The notes below the pieces were generated by a model. The model was not told the origin of the DNA, made no database searches, and saw only the letters and a list, made by a program, of their open reading frames with translations. DNA of 64,000 nucleotides from Paludibacteraceae bacterium (GTDB lineage Bacteria; Bacteroidota; Bacteroidia; Bacteroidales; Paludibacteraceae), in NCBI GenBank assembly GCA_905233255.1, contig CAJOCN010000001.1, forward strand, positions 36,523 to 100,522, given 5' to 3'. How positions within the stretch are numbered: the stretch's first letter is position 1; every line of letters begins with the position of its first letter. This document shows, piece after piece, positions 48,672 through 58,652 of this stretch. A program made the translations under genes and the position numbers.

Positions 48672-49979
48672 ATGGCAAAAACAGTATATCTTGGCATGAT
48701 TGCCGACATTATGCACCCAGGGCTGATTAATATCATCTCCGAGGGTGCCAAATATGGTGATGTAATGATTGGCTTGTACACAGACAAAGCTATCGCTACC
48801 CACAAACGTCTTCCTTATCTGACTTATGAGCAACGTAAGAATGTAGTGGAACATATTCAAGGCGTGGCGCAGGTAGTTCCACAAGATGATTGGAGTTATG
48901 TTCCTAATTTAAAGAAGTATAAGCCGGATTATATCATTCATGGAGATGATTGGGTCGAAGGACCGGATAAATACATCCGGGAGGAAGTATTTGCCCTCAT
49001 GAAAGAGCAAGGCGGCGAAGTGATAGAAATTCCTTACACACAAGGAATCTCATCCACGAATTTAGCGGACGAGTTCGCTAAGATGGGTACTACTCCGCAG
49101 GCTCGTATGAAGACATTACGCCGATTGATCACAGCGAAACCAATTGTTCGTATTTTGGAAAGCCATAGCGGTTTAACTGGATTGATCATAGAGAACACGA
49201 GCGTACAAAAAGGCGACAAGACGCTTGAGTTCGACGGAATGTGGGCTTCTTCGCTCACCGACTCTACCAGCAAGGGCAAGCCGGATATAGAAGCTGTAGA
49301 TTTGACTACTCGTCTTCATGATTTGAATGACACTTTGGAGGTAACAACAAAACCGGTTATCTTCGATGGTGACACGGGTGGCAAACCGGAGCATTTTCCG
49401 TTCATGGTACGTACTTTGGAACGTCTTGGTATTTCGGCTGTTATCATTGAAGACAAAGTGGGGCTGAAACAAAACTCGCTCTTTGGCACAGAAGCCAAGC
49501 AAACACAAGATACCATCGAAGGCTTCTGCGATAAGATCCGTATTGGCAAAGCGGCACAAGTGACACGGGACTTTATGGTTATTGCTCGAATCGAATCGCT
49601 CATTGCCGGCAAACCCGTAGAAGATGCTTTGGAGCGCGCTTTTGCCTATGTGGCAGCTGGAGCGGACGGACTCATGATTCATTCACGCAACAAAGATGGA
49701 GAAGACATACACGAGTTCTGTAAACGTTTCCGCGAGAAAGATACGCACACTCCCATCGTAGTGGTACCTACAACCTTCAATCACATCACAGAAGAAGAGT
49801 TCTCTCAATGGGGAGTTAACATCGTTATCTATGCAAACCACATGCTTCGTTCGGCTTATCCGGCTATGGTTCATTGCGCTGAGTCTATCCTGGAGCACGG
49901 CCGTTGTAAAGAAGCCAGCGAGGAATACTGCATGCCTATCAAACAAATATTAACCCTGATCCCTGGAACAAAACAATGA
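48672..49979 (+). CDS. aepX: Phosphoenolpyruvate mutase with N-terminal cytidylyltransferase-like domain
   Basis: 435 aa. Residues 1-135 are a TagD-type nucleotidyltransferase-like domain (VYLGMIADIMHPGLINIISEGAKYGDVMIGLYTD). From about 145 the isocitrate lyase-fold mutase: EFDGMWASSLTDST, DGDTGG (metal), EDKVGLKQNSLFG (about 260, the mutase counterpart of EDKxxPKxNS), ARIESLIAG. It converts PEP to phosphonopyruvate, the C-P bond forming step. The next gene overlaps by 4 bp (ATGA). Confidence 0.95.
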   Translation: MAKTVYLGMIADIMHPGLINIISEGAKYGDVMIGLYTDKAIATHKRLPYLTYEQRKNVVEHIQGVAQVVPQDDWSYVPNLKKYKPDYIIHGDDWVEGPDKYIREEVFALMKEQGGEVIEIPYTQGISSTNLADEFAKMGTTPQARMKTLRRLITAKPIVRILESHSGLTGLIIENTSVQKGDKTLEFDGMWASSLTDSTSKGKPDIEAVDLTTRLHDLNDTLEVTTKPVIFDGDTGGKPEHFPFMVRTLERLGISAVIIEDKVGLKQNSLFGTEAKQTQDTIEGFCDKIRIGKAAQVTRDFMVIARIESLIAGKPVEDALERAFAYVAAGADGLMIHSRNKDGEDIHEFCKRFREKDTHTPIVVVPTTFNHITEEEFSQWGVNIVIYANHMLRSAYPAMVHCAESILEHGRCKEASEEYCMPIKQILTLIPGTKQ

Positions 49980-51100
49980 TTGCACCTGATAAATTCATAA
50001 AAAAACTGCGTGCAGGAGGAGTGGACTTCTTTGCTGGAGTGCCGGATTCCCTTCTAAAGAATCTTTGCGCGTATATTACAGATAATATCGCGCGAGAGAA
50101 TAATATCATTGCAGCCAACGAAGGAAATGCCATTGGATTAGCAGCCGGATACCATTTGGCAACAGGGAAAGTCGGCTGTGTGTATATGCAGAATTCCGGT
50201 GAGGGAAACATCGTCAATCCTCTTTTATCGCTCATGGATGCGGATGTCTATAAAATGCCTTTGCTGCTGATTATCGGTTGGCGTGGTGAACCGGGAGTAC
50301 ATGACGAACCGCAACACGTTAAACAAGGAAAAGTAACGCTTTCCTTGTTAGATACTATGGGAGTGCCGTATCTGGTATTGGATGATAATTGGGAAAATCA
50401 AGTAGATCAAGCCTTAAATGCTATTCAGGATACCAATGGCATTTATGCACTTATCGTGCGCAAAGGAACATTTGACGAATACAAACTGCAAAATCAGGTA
50501 CTACAAGATTGGTCTTTAGCCCGCGAGGAAGCTATACAGATTGTTGTCGATCAACTGCATGAGGATGATATCATTGTTTCCACAACAGGTATGATCAGCC
50601 GTGAGCTCTTCGAATACCGCGAATCAAAAGGACAAGGACATGCACATGATTTCTTGACAGTGGGAAGTATGGGGCATGCTTCGCAGATTGCTTTAGGCAT
50701 CGCACTCCAAAAAACAGACAGACGTGTGATTGTTTTTGATGGAGATGGCGCTTTACTCATGCATATGGGAGGAATGGCAATTATTGCAGATTACAATCCT
50801 AAGAACCTTGTACATATCGTCTTCAATAATGGCGCACATGACTCGGTGGGTGGGCAACCCACTGTCGGGCAGAAGATAGATGTAGAGAATATTGCCAAGG
50901 CTGTTGGTTATGCTGATGTAGTAAGTGTCGATTCCCGAGAATCGCTGATATCCGCTATGAAACATGTGAATCATACGGAGATAGAGGGCGTGAGTCTGAT
51001 CAATATCAATGTCCGCAAAGGCAACCGCAAAGATCTCGGTCGCCCGACTACCACTCCGCAACAAAATAAAGAATCGTTAATGAAAGAATTACAGAAATGA
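49976..51100 (+). CDS. aepY: Phosphonopyruvate decarboxylase
   Basis: 374 aa, thiamine diphosphate enzyme. N-terminal PYR half with FFAGVPDSLLKNLCAYI and AANEGNAIGLAAGYHLATGK (catalytic Glu), C-terminal half with the TPP motif GDGALLMHMGG...NLVHIVFNNGAHDSVGGQPT (about 257-300). It decarboxylates phosphonopyruvate to phosphonoacetaldehyde, which pulls the unfavourable mutase step. Translationally coupled on both sides by ATGA overlaps. Confidence 0.95.
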   Translation: MIAPDKFIKKLRAGGVDFFAGVPDSLLKNLCAYITDNIARENNIIAANEGNAIGLAAGYHLATGKVGCVYMQNSGEGNIVNPLLSLMDADVYKMPLLLIIGWRGEPGVHDEPQHVKQGKVTLSLLDTMGVPYLVLDDNWENQVDQALNAIQDTNGIYALIVRKGTFDEYKLQNQVLQDWSLAREEAIQIVVDQLHEDDIIVSTTGMISRELFEYRESKGQGHAHDFLTVGSMGHASQIALGIALQKTDRRVIVFDGDGALLMHMGGMAIIADYNPKNLVHIVFNNGAHDSVGGQPTVGQKIDVENIAKAVGYADVVSVDSRESLISAMKHVNHTEIEGVSLININVRKGNRKDLGRPTTTPQQNKESLMKELQK

Positions 51101-52212
51101 ATATTAAACGAAATATATTATTAAACCCGGGACCGTCCACTACGACCGATACAGTAAAAATGGCGCAAGTAGTACCGGATATATGCCCGCGTGAGAAGGA
51201 GTTCGCCGGTCTTATGAAAGGGCTGCGGAATGATTTGCTGAAAGTGGCTCATGCCCCAGCGGACCAATACACAGCAGTCTTGTTTTGTGGTTCAGGAACG
51301 ATAAATATTGATATATGCATCAACTCATTACTTCCCGAGAACAAAAAAGTGCTTGTAGTAAATAATGGCGCATATAATTCTCGTGCGGTAGAAGTGTGTC
51401 AGATGTACCATTTGCCTTATATTGACTTGAAATCATCCGTTTTTGAGCAACCTGATTTAGCGGATGTTGAACGCACTCTGCAGGAAAATCCGGATGTGGC
51501 TATGGTATATTGCTGCCACCATGAGACAGGAACCGGGGTGCTTAACCCGATTCGGGAAATAGGAGCATTGGCGCATAAGTACGGAGCAATCTTTGTAAGC
51601 GACACCACTTCTTCATTAGGAATGATTCCTGTTGATGTAGTAAAGGACAATATCGATTTTTGTATGGCATCTGCTCAAAAAGGTCTGATGGCGATGTCCG
51701 GTCTGTCATATATCATAGGCAGAGAAGATATTATCCGTGCGTCGAAGAACTACCCCACTCGCTCGTATTATACGAACTTGTATCTGCAATATGAATATTT
51801 CGAGAAAACAGGAGAGATGCATTTTACACCTCCTGTACAAACTATTTATGCAACCATTCAAGCTCTGAAAGAGTATTTCGCAGAGGGAGAAGACGCTAAG
51901 TTTGCACGACATCGTCGTGTCTATGAGGCTATCCATCACGGTGTTGATAAATTGGGGTTGGAAACGGTTATTGACAGAAAGATCGAATCAGGATTGGTTG
52001 TTTCCGTCAAATATCCAGATGATCCCAATTGGAGCTTTGAAAAAGTGCATGATTATTGCTATGAGCATGGTTTTACTATCTATCCCGGTAAGATCAGCAC
52101 ATCAAACACATTCCGCCTTTGTGCTTTAGGTGCGATTGATGAACCGGATATTATAGCATTCTTCGAGGTGTTCGAGCAAGCTTTAGACCAATTCAGTATC
52201 AAACATTTATAA
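51097..52212 (+). CDS. aepZ: 2-aminoethylphosphonate-pyruvate transaminase
   Basis: 371 aa, PLP fold type I. MNIKRNILLNPGPSTTTDTVKMAQVVPDICPREKEF is the usual start. SDTTSSLGMIPVDV supplies the PLP Asp and MASAQKGLMAMSGLSY the Schiff-base Lys (about 194). In the biosynthetic direction it aminates phosphonoacetaldehyde to 2-aminoethylphosphonate. Last of the AepXYZ set, directly followed by the flippase. Confidence 0.95.
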   Translation: MNIKRNILLNPGPSTTTDTVKMAQVVPDICPREKEFAGLMKGLRNDLLKVAHAPADQYTAVLFCGSGTINIDICINSLLPENKKVLVVNNGAYNSRAVEVCQMYHLPYIDLKSSVFEQPDLADVERTLQENPDVAMVYCCHHETGTGVLNPIREIGALAHKYGAIFVSDTTSSLGMIPVDVVKDNIDFCMASAQKGLMAMSGLSYIIGREDIIRASKNYPTRSYYTNLYLQYEYFEKTGEMHFTPPVQTIYATIQALKEYFAEGEDAKFARHRRVYEAIHHGVDKLGLETVIDRKIESGLVVSVKYPDDPNWSFEKVHDYCYEHGFTIYPGKISTSNTFRLCALGAIDEPDIIAFFEVFEQALDQFSIKHL

Positions 52213-53655
52213 ATGCCGGAAAACAATTTAAAGAAAAAAACAATAAGCGGAGTGCTGTGGAGTGGCATAGAGCGCTTTTCTACACAAGGAGTCCAATTTT
52301 TAATTGAACTTCTTATGGCTCGTTTGTTACTGCCTTCCGATTATGGTATAATAGCAATGTTAGCCATTTTTATAGCTATTGCACGTTCTTTAATAGATAG
52401 TGGTTTTTCTAATGCATTAATTCAAAAAACTGATCGTAATCAAGACGATTACTCAACCGTATTTTATTTTAATATCATTGTTGCGTGTGCTGTATATGGG
52501 ATTTTATATTTTTCAGCTCCGTTCATAGCCACATTTTATGACATGCCGCTTTTAACATCTGTGACACGCATTTTTTCTTTATCATTACTCATATCCTCGA
52601 TTACAATTATTCATCGCACGCAATTAGTAATTAATATTGATTTTCGCACACAAGCCAAAGTGTCTTTCACGGCTGCCGTTATTTCCGGAGTGATAGGAAT
52701 TACTGCTGCATATTATGGGCAAGGCGTTTGGGCTCTTGTATGGCAATCTCTCTCCAATTTTACTATTCAAACTCTTTTATTGTGCTATTTTGTCCGCTGG
52801 ATTCCTTCGCTACGGTTTTCGACCGATTCTTTCAAAGGTATGTTTTCATTTGGGTTCAAATTGCTCATCACAAATTTATTGGGAACCATATACGACAACT
52901 TATATACACTCGTTATTGGAAAGAAATTTGCAGCAACGGATTTGGGGCACTATAGCAAAGCAGACCAATTGGTTAGATTTCCCACGAATAATTTGGCCTT
53001 CATCATGTCGCGAGTTTCATACCCGACATTGGTAAATTTTAAGAACGACGATTTAAAACTTGCTACGGCATACAAAAAATTTCTTATTATGTCCAGTTTT
53101 GTTGTCTTTCCACTTATGATTGGATTTGCCGTACTTGCACAACCGTTCATTGTTGTTCTCTTTACCGAAAAATGGGTGGGTATGGTATTGATTCTTCAAT
53201 TATTATGCATCGACTGGATGTGGGATCCAATGTGCAAAATTAACACTAATATATTATTGGTAAAGGGAAAAAGTGGATTAATCCTACGGTTAGAAATCAT
53301 CAAGCGTATTATATCAATCACCATCCTTTTTGCATCATTACCATTCGGAATTATCGCAGTTTGTATAGGACGAGTTATATACTCTCTTATTTCAGTATAT
53401 ATTAATTCTTATTACACTGGTCGGATGTTACCGGAATTATCTTATTTCCGTCAAATGCGTATGGTTTTACCGTATCTGCTCCTCGCTATTATCATGGGAG
53501 CGATTGTTTATTGTGTTCATTTTATTATTTCTTCTATGATATTGCAGTTAATTATCGGCATATTGGTAGGAATGGCGTCTTACTATCTAATGGCTATGCT
53601 ATTCCATTTAGAAGCACTACATGAAACTATAAACATCATAAAATCTAAGTTATGA
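52213..53655 (+). CDS. Polysaccharide flippase (Wzx/MOP superfamily)
   Basis: 480 aa with about 14 membrane helices. N-terminal KKKTISGVLWSGIERFSTQGVQFLIELLMARLLLPSDYGIIAML is characteristic of the O-antigen/teichoic acid exporter family. It moves the undecaprenyl-linked repeat unit across the inner membrane. From here to 57482 the base composition becomes distinctly AT-rich compared with the housekeeping genes, typical of exchanged glycan cassettes. Confidence 0.93.
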   Translation: MPENNLKKKTISGVLWSGIERFSTQGVQFLIELLMARLLLPSDYGIIAMLAIFIAIARSLIDSGFSNALIQKTDRNQDDYSTVFYFNIIVACAVYGILYFSAPFIATFYDMPLLTSVTRIFSLSLLISSITIIHRTQLVINIDFRTQAKVSFTAAVISGVIGITAAYYGQGVWALVWQSLSNFTIQTLLLCYFVRWIPSLRFSTDSFKGMFSFGFKLLITNLLGTIYDNLYTLVIGKKFAATDLGHYSKADQLVRFPTNNLAFIMSRVSYPTLVNFKNDDLKLATAYKKFLIMSSFVVFPLMIGFAVLAQPFIVVLFTEKWVGMVLILQLLCIDWMWDPMCKINTNILLVKGKSGLILRLEIIKRIISITILFASLPFGIIAVCIGRVIYSLISVYINSYYTGRMLPELSYFRQMRMVLPYLLLAIIMGAIVYCVHFIISSMILQLIIGILVGMASYYLMAMLFHLEALHETINIIKSKL

Positions 53656-54902
53656 ATGTAAGACAATTCATATCATTAAACATATTGCATCCTTGTTTGC
53701 ATATAGTAAATTTGCTCATGCCTAAGAATGAGAGAAATATATTCTTTCTCCCACATCACAATTGTAGACATGATCATTATGATGTTATCAATTATCAAGC
53801 CGATAACACGTTATGCCTAATCAATTATATGCTAACGCACAAGCAATATAATGGTTATACGTTTTATATTTTACATTATGATAAGACAAAAGAAGTAGAA
53901 TACATAGATTATTGCCACAAGATTAATCCGAGCATAAAATGTATTTTTATATATGCTCAAAATACCCAACCGACATTTAAACAATTGTTGGCATTCTATC
54001 GTTGTAAATATGCTTTTACATCTGATATATATTATAATTTTACATCTAAACTAAAAAAGCAGGTTGTAACATCATTAGGATATTTTACACCTTTCAAAAG
54101 TGACGATTTACATCTCGATGATAGAAGAATTGACATGTTGAGAAATTATTATAATCATTCATATTCTTTTCAAATCACAACATCAAAGATATCATCACAC
54201 ATACAATGTGCGGATAAAGGGTTATATTGGAATCGACACCGAGTATTGGGATTTCCTCGTAACGACATTTTTTACCAATCAACCAATAGTAATATTTTTC
54301 AGCAATTGGAACAATCTGTGCAAATGAAAATCAAAAAAATCATTTTATTTACGCCTACTTATCGGGATTACGAGTCGAGGGATAGTGAAAAACATAACAT
54401 TTTCGGCTTCCCGATTGATAGTAACTTTATGCTTAATATTAATAATTTATTGGAAAATAATGAAGCTGTTTTAATATTTAAACTTCATCCTTGGCAAGAA
54501 GAATCATGTATAATTGATAGTACGTCAAAACGCTTGATTAACTACCGAGATATTCCGTTCGTATGCAATCTATATAAATTGATGGCTGAAACTGATATCT
54601 TAATTACTGATTATACATCTACATATTTTGATTTTTTACATCGCGACAAACCGGTTATCTTTAATTTCTACGATTTAGACAAATATGAACAATTAAGAGG
54701 ATTGTCCTACCAGCCTATAGAATGTATTGCTGCAGGACATATTGTAAAAGATGCTAATCAATTATTAAATGCATTAAAGGATACATTAGAGGGAAGAGAT
54801 TTATATAGCGAAAAGAGAAAATATATACACCAACTTTTTAATTATCACCACGATGGCAATAGTGCCGAACGAATATGTAAATTTGTTTTAGGGAGAGAAT
54901 AA
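53652..54902 (+). CDS. CDP-glycerol glycerophosphotransferase-like transferase
   Basis: 416 aa, no membrane helix. The C-terminal half has the family signatures FTPTYRD (about 232), LIFKLHPWQEE, ETDILITDYTSTYFDFLHRDKPVIFNFYDLDKYEQLRG. Family members move alditol-phosphates from CDP-alditols onto glycans (TagB, TagF). In this locus, next to a probable CMP-aminoethylphosphonate pathway, it could transfer the phosphonate from its CMP ester, which is chemically similar; this is inference. It overlaps the flippase stop by 4 bp. Confidence 0.88.
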   Translation: MNVRQFISLNILHPCLHIVNLLMPKNERNIFFLPHHNCRHDHYDVINYQADNTLCLINYMLTHKQYNGYTFYILHYDKTKEVEYIDYCHKINPSIKCIFIYAQNTQPTFKQLLAFYRCKYAFTSDIYYNFTSKLKKQVVTSLGYFTPFKSDDLHLDDRRIDMLRNYYNHSYSFQITTSKISSHIQCADKGLYWNRHRVLGFPRNDIFYQSTNSNIFQQLEQSVQMKIKKIILFTPTYRDYESRDSEKHNIFGFPIDSNFMLNINNLLENNEAVLIFKLHPWQEESCIIDSTSKRLINYRDIPFVCNLYKLMAETDILITDYTSTYFDFLHRDKPVIFNFYDLDKYEQLRGLSYQPIECIAAGHIVKDANQLLNALKDTLEGRDLYSEKRKYIHQLFNYHHDGNSAERICKFVLGRE

Positions 54903-54903
54903 T

Positions 54904-55878
54904 ATGCTTTTATCTATTATCATACCAATATATAACGTCGAACAATACATTGCACGATGCATCGAATCATGTCTCAATCAAGACTTGTCCAAGAGTGAGT
55001 ATGAGTTAGTGATGGTAAATGACGGAACCCCGGATAATAGTATGGACATCGTTAATAAATACGCTCAAAATAACACAAATATTCATATCATAGAGCAAGA
55101 AAACAAAGGTCTCTCTGAAGCTCGAAACGCAGGCTTACGAAATGCGCACGGAGAATATGTCTGGTTTATTGATTCGGATGATTGGATCAAACATAATTGT
55201 TTAAATGAAATTACATCTCGTTTAAAAAATGGAGACTTGGATGCTTTACAAATCCCAATGATAAAGGTTTATCACGATAAACAAGTCGTCCCCCATAGTT
55301 ATAAGGACAAAGATTCTGACATAACTACAGGTAAAGAACTGCTCAAGAAATATCTGTATTGTTATCCTGTTCAATTTACTTTGTATAAAAGATCATTTTT
55401 AAATACCTATAACTTGTCTTTCTATCCACATATTTATCATGAAGATATGGAATTTACACCAAGAGCTTTTTTCTATGCTAATCGGGTTGGATTCCATACT
55501 ACTCCTGTGTATTACTATGAATTGCGCAACGCATCTTCCATTATGCACACTCCCTCTGTTAAAAGGGCCGTGGACATGACCATAATTATTAAAAACCATA
55601 TTTCATTCTTTAAGAACATAGTGAAAGAGGATCAGTTTCTTCCAATTTTTGGTACTATTATCGGACAACTAATCAATAACTCTCTATCTATAATCAGAAT
55701 AAATAAAGACAATAATGCCCTCAAAGATTACGTCGGATTTTTAAATAAATATAAATCGGATATATATAGATTTATGCACCATAGTTTTAATCCCTATTTT
55801 TGGTTGGAATCTATATTTTTTCGTATTTCACCGAATTGCTTAGTCATATTTTACAACATTGTTCACTTTGGAAGATAA
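54904..55878 (+). CDS. Family 2 glycosyltransferase
   Basis: 324 aa. GT-A start MLLSIIIPIYNVEQYIARCIESCLNQ, VNDGTPDNSMDIV, ENKGLSEARNAGLRNAHGEYVWFIDSDDWI (metal-binding DSDD about 93-96), HEDMEFTPRAFFYA. The C-terminal 60 residues contain no clear membrane anchor. It adds one sugar to the lipid-linked repeat unit; donor and acceptor unknown. AT-rich. Confidence 0.93.
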   Translation: MLLSIIIPIYNVEQYIARCIESCLNQDLSKSEYELVMVNDGTPDNSMDIVNKYAQNNTNIHIIEQENKGLSEARNAGLRNAHGEYVWFIDSDDWIKHNCLNEITSRLKNGDLDALQIPMIKVYHDKQVVPHSYKDKDSDITTGKELLKKYLYCYPVQFTLYKRSFLNTYNLSFYPHIYHEDMEFTPRAFFYANRVGFHTTPVYYYELRNASSIMHTPSVKRAVDMTIIIKNHISFFKNIVKEDQFLPIFGTIIGQLINNSLSIIRINKDNNALKDYVGFLNKYKSDIYRFMHHSFNPYFWLESIFFRISPNCLVIFYNIVHFGR

Positions 55879-55884
55879 AAACAA

Positions 55885-57072
55885 ATGTTATATATTCAAA
55901 CTGTCATAGTATATACACTTCTCGCATTGTTGATGAGTTATTGCGCATTGCGTTCTACAAGCCCATCTAAACAAGCGAAATTGTGGGGATCGTTACCTAT
56001 CCTGCTATTTACCTTGGTCTTTGGACTTCGTTATGGGGTCGGCGTTGACTACAATAACTATGTAGAAATATACGAAGAAACCCAAAATACATATAGCTCG
56101 TTAAGAGAACTGATTGAAAACGAGCGTTATGAATTGGGATTTTCTATAATCTTGTATGTATGCCATTTTTTCGAAGCACCAGTATATGTTCTATTTTCTA
56201 TACTGGCATTCATCCAAATATTTTTAATTTATAAAACATTCAATGAAGAAAATAACATTTTGCCATATATATATGCGGTACTCATTTTTTCGGGTTTATG
56301 TATGTATAGTTTCATGAATATTATGAGACATGAAATAGCTTTTTGTATATTTTTGTTTTCCGTTAAATATATTCGCGATAATAAACTTCTTAAATATTTG
56401 ATTTGTTGTTTACTGGCATTAACTTTTCACAAATCTGCTATATTGCTATTTCCTCTCTACTTCTTGTGGATTAGGAGAAAAAGCATATTCAACAAGCCTG
56501 CTATTGAAGTACTATTCGTTCTTATATGTTTTTTAGGATCTTTTATAATTCAATGGCAAAACATATTACATATATTTGACAATGCTATAATTATGCTGGG
56601 ATATGAAAATTATATTGAGATAGCTGATGAGATGGTCGTAAATAGCAAAATTGGAATAACACGTATTCTTAATCTTGCGGCAACAATTGTTATTATACTT
56701 AATAGCAGTAAAATTAAATCATTTTTCAATAGCAGTTTATTAAACATTATTTATGATTTGTTTATTATTGGTACATGTATGAGTTACCTTTTCATTGGTA
56801 GTATGATGCTTGGACGAATAATTGTTTATTTTAGCCATACACATTTTGTTATTTGGGCATATGCACTATCCTATCTATATCAGACACGTAAACATTCACT
56901 TGTTCAACTCACATCATATACTACAATTATATTCTCACTATTCATCACATATAGCAGTTTTATATATAATTGCAAGAATAATACTGGTGCTTATGTTTCT
57001 TATTTTCAAACAGATTTGCACGCAGAAAAAGATAATCTTCGAGACATAATGATAGACAAACAAAATAATTAA
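55885..57072 (+). CDS. EpsG/Wzy-type polysaccharide polymerase
   Basis: 395 aa with about ten membrane helices. The N-terminal ILLFTLVFGLRYGVGVDYNNYVEIYEE and the following ...RYELGFSIILYV match the EpsG family of repeat-unit polymerases. The combination with a Wzx flippase indicates Wzx/Wzy-type assembly. Strongly AT-rich. Confidence 0.9.
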   Translation: MLYIQTVIVYTLLALLMSYCALRSTSPSKQAKLWGSLPILLFTLVFGLRYGVGVDYNNYVEIYEETQNTYSSLRELIENERYELGFSIILYVCHFFEAPVYVLFSILAFIQIFLIYKTFNEENNILPYIYAVLIFSGLCMYSFMNIMRHEIAFCIFLFSVKYIRDNKLLKYLICCLLALTFHKSAILLFPLYFLWIRRKSIFNKPAIEVLFVLICFLGSFIIQWQNILHIFDNAIIMLGYENYIEIADEMVVNSKIGITRILNLAATIVIILNSSKIKSFFNSSLLNIIYDLFIIGTCMSYLFIGSMMLGRIIVYFSHTHFVIWAYALSYLYQTRKHSLVQLTSYTTIIFSLFITYSSFIYNCKNNTGAYVSYFQTDLHAEKDNLRDIMIDKQNN

Positions 57073-57078
57073 TATAAT

Positions 57079-57482
57079 ATGAATATCAATTACATTTTCA
57101 ATCGTTTTTTATCAAATGAAAGATGCCTATATTGGCAAGACATCGATACTAAGAACAGCATTGCTATGGCTGGGATGGATTAACGATGCTATTTTATATG
57201 GTGCATCAATAAGTGATTATTTTGTTTATGCTTTTGATAAGCCTTGCTTAGTCACTCGCACTGGAGGTCTTCCTGAAATGGTTGTAAATGGAGAATATGG
57301 ACTTATTGTTGCCCCACGTAATATTGAAGAATTGGCAGAAGTATATGCAAAATGATTGAGCACCCCGAATTGCTACTTGAGTTCTCTAGAAAGATACATC
57401 GAGATTATTCCGAAGGAAATAAATCTTGGGAATACGTAGTAAAAGACATGTATTTAAATGTGTATAATGCAATAAATATATA
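57079..57482 (+). pseudogene. Degraded family 4 glycosyltransferase fragment
   Basis: Three overlapping frames together resemble the end of a GT4 enzyme. One (57116-57355) reads ILYGASISDYFVYAFDKPCLVTRTGGLPEMVVNGEYGLIVAPRNIEELAEVYAK, with the GGLPEmV nucleotide-sugar motif. A -1 shift at about 57351 continues as MIEHPELLLEFSRKIHRDYSEGNKSWEYVVKDMYLNVYNAINI. Upstream, a 34-codon frame starts at 57079. The N-terminal domain is missing. It is the remnant of an earlier glycan locus gene, replaced by the intact GT4 next to it. Confidence 0.8.
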
Positions 57483-57484
57483 AT

Positions 57485-58642
57485 ATGACCATTTTTATCA
57501 TTGCACGCGGAACTCCCACTAAGAAAGAACCGCAATGGGGATGTTTTGAATTCGACCAAGCTAAAGCTTTGGCCGCGTTGGGTCATAAAGTTGTATATTT
57601 AAGCGTAGATAGTAGATTTCGGCTATATTTTCGCAAAATTGGAACTTCTAAATTTATTACCAATGACGTACATACTTACAACTCATTTTTACTCCCGCAT
57701 GTTATCGCTAAACTTGGAGGTGAAAAATTTGCATATCAACTACGAATTTGGCAATTAGAAAAGTTATACTTAAAAGCCGTTCATGAAGTAGGGAAGCCTG
57801 ATATATTATACACTCATTATCTATTCTGTACATACGAATCAACATTTCTTAGAAACAAATATAACATCCCTCTGGTTGCCATAGAACATTGGTCGGATTT
57901 GCAGAAAGAGAACTTATCCGAACATATTTTAAAAATGGCTGGATCATATCAATATGCTGACAAAGTGATTGCCGTATCTCAGTCTTTGCAAAAAACATTG
58001 TATAAACGCTTTGGTATAAATGCTTGCGTCGTGAATAACATGGTTGGAGATGTGTTTTCCTACGAACGATCTATGTCTTTTTCTGTTTTAAACTTTGTCA
58101 CTACTGGTAGCCTAATACACCGCAAAGGATATGATTTACTTATCCAAGCCTTTGCAAAAGCACAATTGCCAAATGAACAATGGCACCTCAATATCATTGG
58201 TTCTGGCGAAGAAAAATCTCACTTACAACAACAGATTGATCAAAATAACTTACAAGACAACATCACACTTGCCGGTCAAAAATCCAAGGAAGAAATTGTT
58301 GCTATTTATCAACAGAGCGATATCTTTGTTCTCCCATCCCGAAGTGAAACATTCGGTGTCGTATATATCGAAGCAATGGCATGCGGTCTTCCTGTAATAG
58401 CAACACCTTGTGGTGGACCGGAAGAATTCGTTACAGATAAAGATGGCTTGCTTGTTCCAGTGGATAACGTTGAGAAATTAGCCGAGGCAATAAAATACAT
58501 GTTCCATCATTATCAAGAATATGATAGAAAAGCTATTGCAGATAATTGCCAAGCACGTTTCTCTTCTAAAGTTATTGCAAAGCAATTAACGAGAATTTTT
58601 GAAGATGTTTTAGCCAAACACCATATAATTACAATAAATTAG
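57485..58642 (+). CDS. Family 4 glycosyltransferase
   Basis: 385 aa, GT-B fold. N-terminal domain MTIFIIARGTPTKKEPQWGCFEFDQAKALAALGHKVVYL; C-terminal FVTTGSLIHRKGYDLLIQAFAKA, NIIGSGEEKSHLQQQI, FVLPSRSETFGVVYIEAMACGLPVIATPCGGPEEFV (E-x7-E donor motif about 300-308). The start is 3 bp after the GT4 remnant. Sugar specificity unknown. Confidence 0.93.
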   Translation: MTIFIIARGTPTKKEPQWGCFEFDQAKALAALGHKVVYLSVDSRFRLYFRKIGTSKFITNDVHTYNSFLLPHVIAKLGGEKFAYQLRIWQLEKLYLKAVHEVGKPDILYTHYLFCTYESTFLRNKYNIPLVAIEHWSDLQKENLSEHILKMAGSYQYADKVIAVSQSLQKTLYKRFGINACVVNNMVGDVFSYERSMSFSVLNFVTTGSLIHRKGYDLLIQAFAKAQLPNEQWHLNIIGSGEEKSHLQQQIDQNNLQDNITLAGQKSKEEIVAIYQQSDIFVLPSRSETFGVVYIEAMACGLPVIATPCGGPEEFVTDKDGLLVPVDNVEKLAEAIKYMFHHYQEYDRKAIADNCQARFSSKVIAKQLTRIFEDVLAKHHIITIN

Positions 58643-58652
58643 AAGATTTTTC

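Noticed and set aside
57116-57355. An intact 79-aa protein
   Set aside because: It is the C-terminal part of a GT4 enzyme that continues in another frame after 57351 and lacks its N-terminal domain, so it was called a pseudogene.
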